Part shown: positions 10,671 to 22,195 of the stretch, piece by piece
Numbering within the stretch: the stretch's first letter is position 1
Layout: each line of letters opens with the position of its first letter
Assembly: GCA_023897205.1 (NCBI GenBank)
Contig: JAHWDD010000002.1
Span: 6,200,001-6,264,000 of the forward strand
DNA from: Exophiala sp. HKRS030
Lineage: Eukaryota > Ascomycota > Eurotiomycetes > Chaetothyriales > Herpotrichiellaceae
Length of the DNA: 64,000 nt
Direction: 5' to 3'
Notes under the pieces: model-generated
What the model saw: the letters and a program-made list of their open reading frames with translations, nothing else
The model's database searches: none
What the model was told of the DNA's origin: nothing
Position numbers and translations under genes: made by a program

Positions 10671-12344
10671 ATGACTGATCAGCCCCAAGATAAGGGGACG
10701 ATCGAACAAAATCCAATGCTCGTCCTCTCAACCGATTCCCCGCTATCCGAAAGCCCGGCTAGTGCCCGTATCTCGACAAGTTCCTCCCTCACCTCCAACA
10801 ACGACGCAGATGAGACCGTTCAGGCAGATGGCATCGATGATGACGGTCTCGACTCGACCGCTGATTTATGCAAAGTGGATTCTCTCGTAGATCCCTATAC
10901 GAATCCCTTCGCCAATGGCGACCCCCTCAATCCTGAACACGTCATTCAGCTCTCAGGTATAGAACACTGTATGCCTCGGGCGTACATCAGAATGTGCATG
11001 GCATACCGCGTTCCTGCGACTGACTCGTCAGCCGGAATTGTTGAACGGCTAAATGGATTTGTTAGGAAAATTGTTGATGCGAAGCCGTATCTCGCTGGCT
11101 ATGTGGTATCGGCCAGAAAGTCGCCAACTCGTGTCGGTGCCGTCGAGATCAATTTCTCTGACAAAGATTACTTGGAATATCCTGGTGTCAGTGTTCGCCA
11201 TCTAACATGGGATGAAGTCCCATATACCTACTCTCAACTCGACGAGATGCATCTACCACCAAGTATTATCAAACCCGACTTGGTATCAGCCTTGTCCGAA
11301 TCTGCCGACGAGAACCGCGCACCTGTGTTTCGAGTGCAAGCGAACTTTGTTCAAGGCGGCGTCATAGTCAGCATCTATCTGCATCATTGCATCTCTGATG
11401 GCACAGGGATCGGCTTACTCATCTCGGGGAGCGTGCTCACTGACGGATTCAAATTTGATCGGAATCTCGACAACAAGGGATGTGACGGTCCATCATTGTC
11501 AGCAAGACTAGCAGAATTCGCCAATCACAAAAGCCAAATAAGGACAGAGTTGTCCTGGAGCGATCACAATCAGATCAACCACCGAAAACTCAAGTGTCGG
11601 AAGCTCGACGTTGTTCCACAAGAGGATAAACCTCCAGTCAAGGGACGCGGTTGTGTTGTGGCCTTTTCTCTTTCTGAATTGGCAAAGTTAAAGGACGCAC
11701 TTGAACAGCAAGAGCAGGCTACCTTCATGACTTCGAATGATGTCTTGCAAGCCTTGCTTTGGCACAGTATGATCAAAGCCCGAATGCCATCCCTCGGGAC
11801 TGGTTCTCCAATCACCACTTCCAAGCTGATGATTCCCATGAACATTCGGGGTAAGCTCAAGAACCCGTTACCTGACCACTACTTTGGGGCAGCGATCGAT
11901 TTTGCCTGTGCTCAGATGCCACTTGAGTGCTTTGCAGATGATGGCTTGAGCACACTGGGCAGGGCCGCCAGAGAGGTGCGTCGCGCCATTAATAGCGTGG
12001 ATGAGCCATATATTCGCCAAGCCATTGCACTAGCCATGTTCTCGGACGCCAGTTGTGACGTACGAGACTTGCAGGCGAGGAACATGGACCGGACTAATGG
12101 AGCCGACATGTACATCACAAGCTGGGAGAAGTTGGAAGGATATGAATCGACCTTGGATCTAGGTCTTGGTCGACCAGATTGGGTGCGCAAACCGTGGTCA
12201 AAAGATCCCGGTTCTTGCATAGTGCTGCCGTACGATTCGAGAAAGGAATATCTTGAGGTCGTCATCCAGATGACCGAGGCAGATATGGAGAGATTGTTGA
12301 ACGATCAAAACTTCACCAGATACGTCGTCAAGGTTGTGGATTGA
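10671..12344 (+). CDS. BAHD-like acyltransferase (fungal transferase family)
   Basis: A single exon of 557 residues from the ATG at 10671. The catalytic motif HHxxxDG is present as HHCISDG near residue 238, and a degenerate DFGWG-type motif (DLGLGRPDW) lies near residue 495, in the order and spacing of the BAHD/PF02458 fold. Fungal members transfer acyl groups from CoA esters onto alcohols or amines of secondary metabolites (trichothecene 3-O-acetyltransferase is the best known). The His and Asp of the active site are intact. The first ~75 residues are Ser/Asp-rich and look disordered. There is no adjacent PKS, NRPS or P450, so the substrate cannot be guessed. Confidence 0.87.
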   Translation: MTDQPQDKGTIEQNPMLVLSTDSPLSESPASARISTSSSLTSNNDADETVQADGIDDDGLDSTADLCKVDSLVDPYTNPFANGDPLNPEHVIQLSGIEHCMPRAYIRMCMAYRVPATDSSAGIVERLNGFVRKIVDAKPYLAGYVVSARKSPTRVGAVEINFSDKDYLEYPGVSVRHLTWDEVPYTYSQLDEMHLPPSIIKPDLVSALSESADENRAPVFRVQANFVQGGVIVSIYLHHCISDGTGIGLLISGSVLTDGFKFDRNLDNKGCDGPSLSARLAEFANHKSQIRTELSWSDHNQINHRKLKCRKLDVVPQEDKPPVKGRGCVVAFSLSELAKLKDALEQQEQATFMTSNDVLQALLWHSMIKARMPSLGTGSPITTSKLMIPMNIRGKLKNPLPDHYFGAAIDFACAQMPLECFADDGLSTLGRAAREVRRAINSVDEPYIRQAIALAMFSDASCDVRDLQARNMDRTNGADMYITSWEKLEGYESTLDLGLGRPDWVRKPWSKDPGSCIVLPYDSRKEYLEVVIQMTEADMERLLNDQNFTRYVVKVVD

Positions 12345-13100
12345 AATTTGCAGATTTCCCCGTCGTCAGCGGGCACCAAACGAGACAGCTAAATTGCCAG
12401 GAACCCCTCAAGGGGAAAAACCAATGAATCATGGGTACAGGAGCAAATGGGTAGATGCTGGGATCGAGCACGAAAAAGTGTACTATGCAGCCATGAACAA
12501 GAACATACAGCTATGATGTGATCATCAGCGCAAACAACATGTTGGGAACTGATGGATGAGAAACTCGCTCTTTTGATTTCAAGAAAGAAAAAGGACAAAC
12601 GGTTGGCCCGCGGATCGGAAGATCATGTACAAATAGTATTGTGTTAATTTGATCATAGTCGAGACATATTAGAGGTGTTAGGGCAAGGTAGCAACGCCGG
12701 TTCTTTTGGTTTGGTAGGAACTGAAGCTTAGTGACTTCGAGCAGTTTTCAGTATGGTAGACGTAGTCATCTCTCGTTCCGACAGCTCTGTGTTGTCAACG
12801 ATCTGTGGCCGAGTTCAGTTGGAATTGAGGGAGCCGTATCACGTGCCCACGCGTTATGCTAGTCATCTCGGACGCGTAGGAAACGCGCTCCCTGAGACGA
12901 CTCAGCGCCACCTTCTTCCTGCCTGGTCATTGACAGACAGCAACAGTAAATGAACCTCCATCAACACGAGGCGAAAAAATTCGGTCACTTCCTTTGGTAA
13001 GATTCTTGTTTTGTTATTGTCACAAGAGTGCAGAATTTCCGCTTCTATCAGAGCCTGTCGTCCACCCACAATCAATCACAATCCCGCTTCGATCAACGCC
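12345..13100. other. Intergenic between the acyltransferase gene and RAD51
   Basis: Contains the 3' region of the acyltransferase gene and the promoter of RAD51. A stretch near 12860-12900 carries two ACGCGT-like/GACGCG words (CCCACGCGTTATG and GGACGCGTAGG). These resemble the MCB element ACGCGT bound by MBF-type factors of S-phase genes, which would fit RAD51; this is inference from the motif only. No ORF of note. Confidence 0.5.
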
Positions 13101-14303
13101 ATGACGCAGGTAGACGTCGCCGAGACGACTCCGCAGGATGAATATGAAGATATGCCTGGTGGCCCTGGGGCACCAATTCCAATTGCCCAGCTCGTGGTAG
13201 GATTCACCTCCCAAAGTTCTCCGATCTTAAGCTGACAATGGCGCAGGGTACAGCAGGCCTGACAGACAGAGATATCAAGTTGGTGGTGGAGGGCGGATAC
13301 CACACAGTCGAGTCGATTGCATACACGTAATTACCCTGGCCTTCCCTCCCCTCTAGGTCGTGCTGACGATGACTCCAGGCCTCGGCGAGCACTCGAGCAG
13401 ATCAAGGGAATATCCGAAGCCAAGGCTACCAAATTACTGAATGAAGGTACGAAAGATGCAAAACCGAAATGGGATCGCCACTAATGTCTCACAGCCATGA
13501 AACTCGTCCCTATGGGATTCACAACTGCGACCGAAATGCACGCCCGCCGAAGTGATCTAATCTCCATCAGCACAGGCTCCAAGAATCTTGACCGACTTCT
13601 GGGAGGAGGTATAGAGACAGGCTCAATTACGGAAATTTTTGGAGAATTCAGGACCGGCAAGAGTCAGATTTGTCACACGCTCGCAGTTACTTGTCAGTTA
13701 CCTTTTGACATGGGAGGTGGCGAAGGAAAATGTTTGTACATCGACACTGAAGGGACTTTCCGGCCGGTTCGTCTGTTGTCTGTGGCGAATCGGTATGGTC
13801 TGGAGGGTCAGGAGGTGCTGGACAATGTTGCATATGCGCGTGCATACAACTCAGAACATCAACTTCAATTACTACAACAAGCGGCACAGATGATGTGCGA
13901 GACCCGATTTTCGTTGCTCATTGTGGACTCGGCGACTTCGCTGTACCGGACAGACTACAATGGCAGAGGGGAGTTGTCATCTCGGCAGTCACACATGGCC
14001 AAGTTTCTACGGACTCTCCAGAGACTAGCAGACGAGTTTGGAATCGCAGTTGTGATCACGAACCAGGTGGTTGCACAAGTCGACGGCGGACCAAGTGCCA
14101 TGTTCAACCCTGACCCGAAGAAACCAATTGGCGGCAATATTATTGCTCACGCCAGCACCACACGTCTCAGTTTGAAAAAGGGTCGCGCGGAGACGAGAAT
14201 CTGCAAGATCTACGACAGCCCGTGTTTACCAGAGAGTGACACTTTGTTTGCAATCTATGAACATGGCATAGGTGATCCACAACCAAAGGACGACAAGGAG
14301 TAA
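13101..14303 (+). CDS. RAD51: RAD51 recombinase
   Basis: Four exons: 13101-13196, 13247-13326, 13379-13446 and 13495-14303, all with GT-AG introns of 48-52 nt, giving 350 residues. The N-terminal helix-hairpin-helix domain ([11 protein letters not shown]), the Walker A motif GEFRTGKS, the Walker B strand [10 protein letters not shown] and loop 2 region ending in [14 protein letters not shown] are all intact. The sequence matches eukaryotic Rad51 rather than Dmc1, with fungal features such as [11 protein letters not shown]. It forms the nucleoprotein filament for homologous recombination in the nucleus. The start was chosen because it gives the short acidic N-terminus usual in filamentous fungi and joins cleanly to exon 2. 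Confidence 0.96.
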
Positions 14304-15769
14304 TGCGAGGGAGGACATGGCGGTGGCTGAGGGATTACGCATTGTTATGAGCATTGAACAAGCATGAGAGATTTCGACGACACTGGCACTGGGAATTGTG
14401 TAAGGTGTCCAAAGGAGTCATATGGAAGGGAGCTTCTGTTTCGGCGAATTGCTTGATTCTTACCAAGACGGATCAATACCAGGTTAGTTAGCATCTGTAC
14501 CAACTTTGTAGAGATTCATCATCTTTGGTGTTCATTTTGAGTGGTGGCCATGACTGGCTCAAAGCACAAAAATAATTGACGTTTTGACACAAGTAGAATA
14601 AGGAAGACGGACGACACGCTGTGGGTACCCTATGTATATCGCCGAGCACTGTGACAAATCAGACGACTTGGTATGGGTGAAGCAAGATTTCGAAAACTTG
14701 GATGTACAGTAGATAGACTTCATGTTGCAGATGTCATGGCTGTGTCGATCGTGCTTAAACCACCACACCTCAGCAACGTGCAGAGTGGTGAGCGTCTCTG
14801 ACTCGGCGCCTGGGGGCGGCACGATGACATTGATAGTTGGGGCGAAAGGCTAAGGAGGCTCCCACGCACTCCTGGAGGCCCAATAGGCTCCAAGCCAATA
14901 GCGCAGGCGATGGTGAGGCTTGAAGCTTATCTTTGGCTGCTGCAGCAGTGCGGCCCGTAGGTCTTCGACCGACATGACATGACACAGTCACCTACAGTGG
15001 TTTTAGCTATGAATTTATTGCTTTAGAGGCTAGAGCCCGCTCCGGACTAACTTAGTCAAGTGCCTAAGGAGCCCGTGGGAGCCCCATCGCAGCCCCACGG
15101 TGCCAATTTGGCCAATCTAAAGACTTCCAATTGCCATGTTTCCTTGGGGGGCAACGGGAGGGCTACGTAAGTGCTTGTTCTTGGCAGTCTCATCGTCATC
15201 ATTCCACCAAGCCTGCGATCCGAGGCAGCGTGGGAGGCATTATGGGCATTACGGGCATTACGGGCACCGCAGGCACCCACCGGGTACTGGGAACTTGATG
15301 ATGCTGCGCCACGTCTAACAATCTTGATGCAATTGCCCGTCCATTTCGCGTACCGTGTACTTCCGCTCCCAACTCCCACCCTACCCCGTCGTGCCCGTCC
15401 TGCGTTCCAAAAGATGATCCTACCAGCCACCTTCTCGGGGGCCATATCCATGACCATGCATTGACCAATACCTAAAGAATGGAGACTCGACTCTCTTTTA
15501 TCCTGATGGATCCATCCATGCTTTGATTGATTGTCTACCTCATCCTTCAGGCCTCATCTGCCTCTCGTAATATCGCGACCTTCTGGTCTCAGGCCACCAC
15601 TCTCTTTAAAACAGGCATCAAGCCTTCAAACGCGTTGTATTGTCTAACAACTTGTATTTTCTCCTCCTACACCTCTGTGTCATTGTGGAAGGTGCTGAAG
15701 TAGCACTAGGAGTTGTGCGTTGAAAACACCAAAGACGGCGAGAAATCACTGTCAGGGAAACGCTATCCA
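14304..15769. other. Intergenic, no gene seen
   Basis: Nothing recognisable as coding. A small run of 9-bp direct repeats (GGGCATTAC unit, about three copies) lies at 15241-15280. The last ~200 bases are likely the leader of the PhoD-like gene. Confidence 0.55.
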
Positions 15770-18109
15770 ATGGCAGGTTCGTCGCAGACGGGTTCATATC
15801 ATTTCCTACGAAGCAATATTGACTCGGACACACAGAGACAGGACAACTCGACGGCGCATCCCTGCCGAAGGAGTATCAGCATGTCACCGATGGAGCAGAC
15901 CATCACGGTGAAGGCCCCGGCATAATCAGTACCACCCCGGAGCTCGAAGTTCTTTGCGGCCCTCTCCTCAATTACCAGCGCCTTTCCGAAGATGGCTCCG
16001 ACGTCTTCTGGCACGGTTCCGTTCTCCTCGTTACCAAACCTGGGCAGGCGCATCCCACCCTCGAGTTCAAATCACTCGGCGCAGCAGATGGGACGACGAA
16101 AGTAAAGAGCACCCAACCACAAAAGACCGAGGGCTTGAAACTATACTCTGATCCAGACAAGACATTTTGGCGATTCACAATACAGCTACCTTTGGTGGAG
16201 GCGGAAGCAAAATGGCAGTACACAATACCCAACATACACTATCTCTCCGATGTGAGCAAGGAGCCATCAAGAGAATTCTTTGTTCCCGCCGCCAGTGACT
16301 CGTTCAGGATCATGTTTCATTCTTGCAACGGATTCTCGGTAGGAACAGATGAGGATTTCTGGTCAGGTCCTGCGTTGTGGAATGATGTCCTGCGCACTCA
16401 CCAGCAGAGACCTTTTCATGTCATGATTGGAGGAGGTGATCAGATTTACAATGACAACATTCGAGTCAAGGGACCTTTGAAGGAGTGGACCGCAATTCAG
16501 AATCCCCGAAAAAGAGCCCATTTCCCTTTCGACAATGACCTCAGAAGTCGCTGCGACGAGTTTTACTTCCAGAATTATGTACGATGGTACAGCACTGAGC
16601 CTTTCGCTGCCGCCAACTCTCAGATTCCTCAAATCAACATCTGGGATGACCATGACATTATCGATGGGTTCGGTTCCTACACCGATCACTTCATGAGATG
16701 TGCAGTCTTTAGAGGTATTGGCGGTGTTAGTTTCAAGTACTACTGCCTCTTTCAACATCATACCGCTCCGCCTTTATCTACGTTTACCACCGACGCACCT
16801 TCGACCATGTCCGCCGATGCAAATGGAACAGCAGGCGCCGACCCTCGCCAGTTGAAGGACACCTATGTCTATAAGAGGCCAGCTGATGACCCTAGCTGGA
16901 TCGTTGGCAAAAGGCCCGGCCCGTACGTCGAGGAGAGGTCACGAAATCTGTACATGCGCTTAGGCAAGCGCATCGCATTTTGTGGCATTGATGCACGAAC
17001 CGAGCGGACGAGAAAGCAGGTCAACTACCCAGATACCTATGATCTCATCTTTGAAAGATTGAAGACTGAATTCACGGCAGCCCGGGGAGAAATCAAGCAT
17101 TTAATTCTCCTGCTTGGAGTCCCCATCGCTTACCCTCGCCTAGCCTGGCTAGAAAACATCCTTTCATCCCCATCATCGCCCCTATCCGCCTGCTAAACAA
17201 GCGGTTTGGTTTCGCCGGAGGGTTCTTCAACCAGTTCGACGGATCAGTCGATTTACTGGACGACTTGGATGATCACTATACGGCTAAACATCACAAAACT
17301 GAAAGAAGAGACTTGATAGTGAGGCTACAGAGGTTAGCCGAGGAGTTTTCCATCCGTATCACTATCTTGGGCGGGGATGTACATCTGGCAGCACTTGGCC
17401 GATTTTATTCCACGCCTGCCAATAACATGGATCCGCTTGAGGATCCACGCTACATGCCCAACATCATATCATCTGCCATCACCAATAAGCCACCTCCGAA
17501 GGCGGTTGCTAACCTACTCGGTCGTCGCAACAAAATCCATCATCTGAAGGATGGGAACACGGATGAGACACTCTTGAGCATGTTCAATGAACAACCAGGG
17601 GAAAGATGAAGAGTTCAGATTCAAACTATGTCACCATGCCGAGTCGAAATTATGCATGCATCACCGAGATTCCGGACACACCCACTCCAGATACATCCGG
17701 TCATGGTCTTTCTAATGGCGTCAATGGAAATACCGCGGCCGTTAACGACACAGGTGAGCAAGGAAAAGCAAGGCCTAATCCTAAAACAAAAGGACTTGAT
17801 GGTCATAGCCCTCTTCACATTGGTGAAGAAGGGGCTGGGACCAAACATCCTGCCGCAAATGGCATCAGTAGTGAAGGCCCCTTACCTGGAGGGTTGAACG
17901 TCTCGATCAAGGTCGAGATCGACAATACGGATAGGTCTGGCCAGACGCAAGGATATGGCTTGAGTAGTAAGTCGCGGGTTCATCTGATCTTCTCTAGGCG
18001 ATGTGGCTAACAGATTAAAGTTCCTAAACTCACGGTCAAGCCCAAAACAGCTGCAACGCATACTTCTCAAGCACCTTCTCATCAGCCCACCGTCGAGGAC
18101 GCTGTATAA
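15770..18109 (+). CDS. PhoD-like phosphatase, frame broken twice
   Basis: Model: exon 1 15770-15776, exon 2 15842-17966, exon 3 18021-18109, about 740 residues when the two frame breaks are bridged. The phosphatase core is clear: MIGGGDQIYND near the middle, the WDDHDIIDGFGSY metal-binding motif, and GGDVHLAALG downstream. This belongs to the large fungal PhoD-like metallophosphatase family, related to alkaline phosphatase D; substrate unknown. The frame changes between the conserved LENI block and the following block at a CCCC run (17168-17171), and again at a GGGG run (17598-17601). Each break behaves as one missing base, and the protein stays conserved across all three frames. The 7-nt first exon and its GTTCGT donor are the least certain part. 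The last intron (17967-18020) has a GTAAGT donor. Confidence 0.85.
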
Positions 18110-18924
18110 AAGTCGGATTTTCATCATGTATTGTATCATCTCTCACATAGGCAGTCAAAGGCACCCTGTCATTTGTTTTGGAACACCTCGATCACACTCA
18201 GGCTGAAGAAGATGTCACTGTGGCCTTTGGTTCTGGCGCCTATGCAGTGCTCAGCGCAGCACGAGACTTAGCGACGTGTCATACCCGATGATCCCTCGAA
18301 AGACGAACGAGAGAGAGGATGTAGTGCAGCCGAATCAACAATCTACCAATGCCTTACAACTGGCCACTCCGTCATCTTCCTCGATCTCTACCCTGTACCA
18401 GCCTCAAAACGTACATCTCGCAGCCCTGTCCTGGCAACCTGGACACACGTCCACGCTCGTTGGATCGCTTTGTTGGATGTTACAAACTCACCCTTTGTGT
18501 TTTATTTACAAACGGGAGTATTCTATATTAGTATTAGTAATTTTTCAAGTAACGGAGATACCCTGACCCGGATTCATGGGTTTGAATAGTTGAAGATTGC
18601 CATCCTTTGATTCACTTTTCGCTCTTCTTCCTCATCTCCTTTTGCACAGCAAAGCGAATTGACAAAGGTTCCAGAGTCATTTATCCTTTACAGCTAAGGT
18701 CAGGTCTGACGGAGACATCAGGACCGTCACGTGACTAGGCTCCCATTTTCATCACACAAGCTCGCCATATTCTTATCGCCAGGAAAACTAGTGAACTGAT
18801 AAACTGATAAAATGATAAGCCAAGAATGGGGAAACTCTCTCGTGGTCTATGCTCGCGATGAGGGTCACCAATTGTCCCAATATCCAACACTTAGCACAAT
18901 GCAGCATCTTGCACAATCGTCCAG
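18110..18924. other. Intergenic, no gene seen
   Basis: 3' region of the PhoD-like gene and promoter of the Zn2Cys6 regulator. Short stop-interrupted frames only. Confidence 0.55.
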
Positions 18925-20492
18925 ATGCCTCTGCTTTCTCCTCGAAAGAGGCAGAGAGCATCATATGCGTGCGACTTCTGCCACGCACGAGGGCTGAGAT
19001 GTCGTCGCGTGCCTGCCGGTGTCGACCAGCCGCGACGCTTCGACGACAGCTGTCTCACTTGTATCGATTACCAGGTTGAATGCACGAACACACGCCCTAT
19101 ACAGAGGAGAGGTAGGAAGCCACAGGTCTCGCGACCAATTGAGACCCCAGCATACATTGCTCTAGAGCAGCAACCAGATTCAGGATTCATGTCCTTAGAT
19201 GCAATATGGCGCTTGCTACGCATCTATCGTGATACCATGTATCAATGCTAGTAGGTGCTGATCCTGTGCATGGCGGTTGACCTATGAGAAAAGGTTACTG
19301 AAAGATTCCTAGCTATCCCTTTCTCCCAGAAAACGACCTCCTGGTGCGCTGGTCGGACGGAATCCCCGGTCCAACGACCCCTTCGTATTTATTGCTCATG
19401 GCGCTGTGTGCCGTCAGCTCGCAGACGGCTGCTTTCAATGCGGTGTTTGATGAGAGTTTGCTTGAAGGCTATCCCTTACCAGACAGCCATCAGTACTTCT
19501 CTGAAGCGGTCTCCAGAATACCAGCACATTTTACCCAGTCCCAGGATCTGGACTATCTCCGTTCCTTCGGCCTTCTCGCCGTCTACTCGCTTCAGCGTAG
19601 TGACACTAGTGATCTCCATCGCTATCTGGGTATGTACCACGCCTTGGTCGCTCAGCACGGCTTCCACGATGAATCGAAGTGGCCGGCAGACATCTCCCTG
19701 ACCGAGATCGACGATCGGCGTCGACTGTTCTGGTGCGTCTATCGTCTCGAAATCCACTCCGCCTGTGTGTTCGGCCACGTGGTGCGACTGCCTGAATCAC
19801 AGGTTTCGGTCTTCTATCCTCGCATCACCCCTGCAATGGACCGAGAAGCCCAGGCCTGGACCGCTGGATGGGACTATATCACGGATCTTTTCCGACTGCT
19901 AGAATATGCCATCTTCAGCCTCCGTGCATGCAAGACTCGAAAGGCGGCGCTTGCAGTCTTCTGCGACAAGCCCTCGCCAACAGTCTTGTTTGATAGTCTC
20001 AATAGACTCAAAGCTACCAAGCCACAAGGACTTTTGGGTCTGTCCGAATTAAGTGGCGAATTTCAAAGCAACCGATGCAAATACATGGGAATTCAGATCA
20101 CTTGTACCGAAACACTGGTGACGATCCTGGGTCTCTTGTATTGCCAGGCTCCGGCTCGCGAGGTCATGGATCTCGCGCAGACTTTTCTCGAAGAGTTGAG
20201 TCAAGCGCCGCTGATTATGTTCAAGGTTGCCAGTGGGCAGATCGTGCATCAATTGCTGGGGGTGGGTCACATGGTCTGCAATGTCTCTAACTACGACAAT
20301 GGCCAATATCGTTCCGAGGCGAACCGTCTGATTACATTCATCGGGGATCTGGTTCAGAATCTCGAGCACGATATCCCTCCGCTGCCGCCGCCGCGGAGCG
20401 ACTCCTTAGACTGGCGGAAACCACCTCTTAGGGCGAATACTGGCATTCCCCGACATCTTACCTTCCTCTATCGCCTGACAAGAACCCCATAG
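18925..20492 (+). CDS. Zn2Cys6 transcription factor with fungal-specific TF domain
   Basis: Two exons, 18925-19250 and 19313-20492, giving about 501 residues. A basic N-terminus (PRKRQR) precedes the binuclear zinc cluster CDFC-x6-C-x16-C-LTC-x6-C, with all six cysteines present near residues 16-51. The linker is followed by the YPFLPE motif and the middle homology region (for example the RLFWCVYRLE helix) that is typical of Gal4-type regulators. The intron removes 62 nt and joins YQC to YYPFLPE, which fits the family. It ends 38 bp from the stop of the convergent MFS transporter gene, and an amidase gene follows, suggesting a pathway-specific regulator of this small cluster. Confidence 0.9.
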
Positions 20493-20530
20493 CATGCTAT
20501 GGCCATGTCTCTTCGTTGGAACTCTCCCCG

Positions 20531-22195
20531 TCACTCCTGGGAGACAATTTGTGTCGCCATATATTTGCGGTAGGCTGGAATTGACCACCTTCGAATCCGT
20601 TTGCCATAGACGATTAGTATCAAGAATGTGAAAGTGCACACCAAAGAAATCGCAGCCGTGGTGATGAAGCAATTCTGCAATCCTTGCGTTGTCCACCAAG
20701 GTGTGATGGCATAACTGATGCCGAACCCGATTGTGTTGCGGATCAGCATGATAGACACGGTCGTCTCTCCCGCAATCTCCTTGAAGCAGTCTACATTATA
20801 GCTCACCGCAATCGACCCCCCAGTCACACAACCAAACGTCAACATACCGAGACCGAAGACAAGTCCAATCCAATGCACGTCGTGGTAAGCGCCAACTCCC
20901 CAGGTGATGAGGCCAGCAGCACTTATAATGCCGGATGCTGCAAGAACCCAGAGGCGATGTTCAGGCTCACGAATACCGTTGTTTCGTCGTGCCAGCTGAA
21001 GAGCTATCCAGTCGGCTGCGTTTCCTGCCCAAAGTGACGCAAAAGCTGCCCCTACGATAGGACCTGCATATACACAGCCTACCAAGGCAGCTGACCAGTT
21101 ATAGGGATCGCCTGACAAGACAGGACTGGCTGTGCCATTCAGCACATTGTACCATGCGAGATTGATCCCGTACAGGAACCCTGCCCATGCCACAGTGGGA
21201 AGACGGAAGATCATGATCACAGGCCGATAGGCCATTCGAAGCATGTCAACATTGCTGGGTCGGTTGGGCAGGGCTTTGAATAGTCCGTACCTGCCCCAGC
21301 CTGAATTGATACTTGGTGGATGGTAATTGCGGGCAAGCATAGATGGTACCGGAGATGCTGTGCTATCAGAAGCCTCTTGCTTTGGTGAGTTTGAGCTTTC
21401 TTGTATGGCCATCTTGTTGTCATTATCTGAACTGTCTCTCAGGGCGGTTTCACCCATAGCGGCGTGATCGCGGAAATATATCGTCTCCTCGGTGAAGAAG
21501 AACAATATGACGAATATGACCCCACAGAGGATGGTTCCGAAATGCATGGTCCACCGCCATCCGTAGGCATCGTTGAGCCAACCGCCGACGAGTGGCGCTA
21601 GGAAGTTTGACCCGAACAAAATGAAGACGTACAAGCCCATGTATGTGCCGCGGTTGTGAGCGAAGAAGAGATCAAAGACGGTGACCTCGGGCAAAGACTC
21701 AATCGGCGAGACCACAATGCCAATAAGCACGCGGTGTGCATACCACTCTCCAACCGAAGATGAATATGCTGTCCACACCATGATTGGGATCGTGAGAAAC
21801 ATGGTGACGAGGTAAACCCCACGACGGCCATATGTCAGCGCAATCGGCTGCCATAACAGGCAAGCCCAGCCAAAGAAAAGGAACATGACGCCCGTGCCCT
21901 GGACCAAATGTGCCGTGGAAATGGATGTGTCGGCCGTGATATCCGCCAGCACGGAATACTGGAGAGACGTGGCGATGCCGGTCCCCAGAGTATACAGATA
22001 TCCCATGCTGACAGCGAGGATCTTGCGCCGCTGTGTCCAGTTCAATGGATCTTCCGGGTCGGAACTCGGTCGTGGCACAAGCACGATATCTTGATGCGAT
22101 GCATCGTGCAGCGACGACGAGAGTTGCCCGCCTACGTCAACGAGGTACACCGTACCGGGTACATAGCTCTGGTCCTGCTCTGATGAGCTCACCAT
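20531..22195 (-). CDS. MFS transporter, DHA1 type (Hol1-like)
   Basis: A single exon of about 554 residues from the ATG at 22195; the frame is open further upstream but the conserved protein starts here. It has an N-terminal hydrophilic region with the PSSDPEDPLNW motif usual in fungal DHA1 transporters, about twelve hydrophobic segments, a loop-2/3 motif of the R-x-G-R-R type (TYGRRG), and a long central loop. Closest resemblance by pattern is to the Hol1-like group of plasma membrane proton antiporters or polyamine/drug transporters. Transcribed divergently from the amidase gene across a ~700 bp promoter. Confidence 0.88.
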   Translation of the reverse strand: MVSSSEQDQSYVPGTVYLVDVGGQLSSSLHDASHQDIVLVPRPSSDPEDPLNWTQRRKILAVSMGYLYTLGTGIATSLQYSVLADITADTSISTAHLVQGTGVMFLFFGWACLLWQPIALTYGRRGVYLVTMFLTIPIMVWTAYSSSVGEWYAHRVLIGIVVSPIESLPEVTVFDLFFAHNRGTYMGLYVFILFGSNFLAPLVGGWLNDAYGWRWTMHFGTILCGVIFVILFFFTEETIYFRDHAAMGETALRDSSDNDNKMAIQESSNSPKQEASDSTASPVPSMLARNYHPPSINSGWGRYGLFKALPNRPSNVDMLRMAYRPVIMIFRLPTVAWAGFLYGINLAWYNVLNGTASPVLSGDPYNWSAALVGCVYAGPIVGAAFASLWAGNAADWIALQLARRNNGIREPEHRLWVLAASGIISAAGLITWGVGAYHDVHWIGLVFGLGMLTFGCVTGGSIAVSYNVDCFKEIAGETTVSIMLIRNTIGFGISYAITPWWTTQGLQNCFITTAAISLVCTFTFLILIVYGKRIRRWSIPAYRKYMATQIVSQE

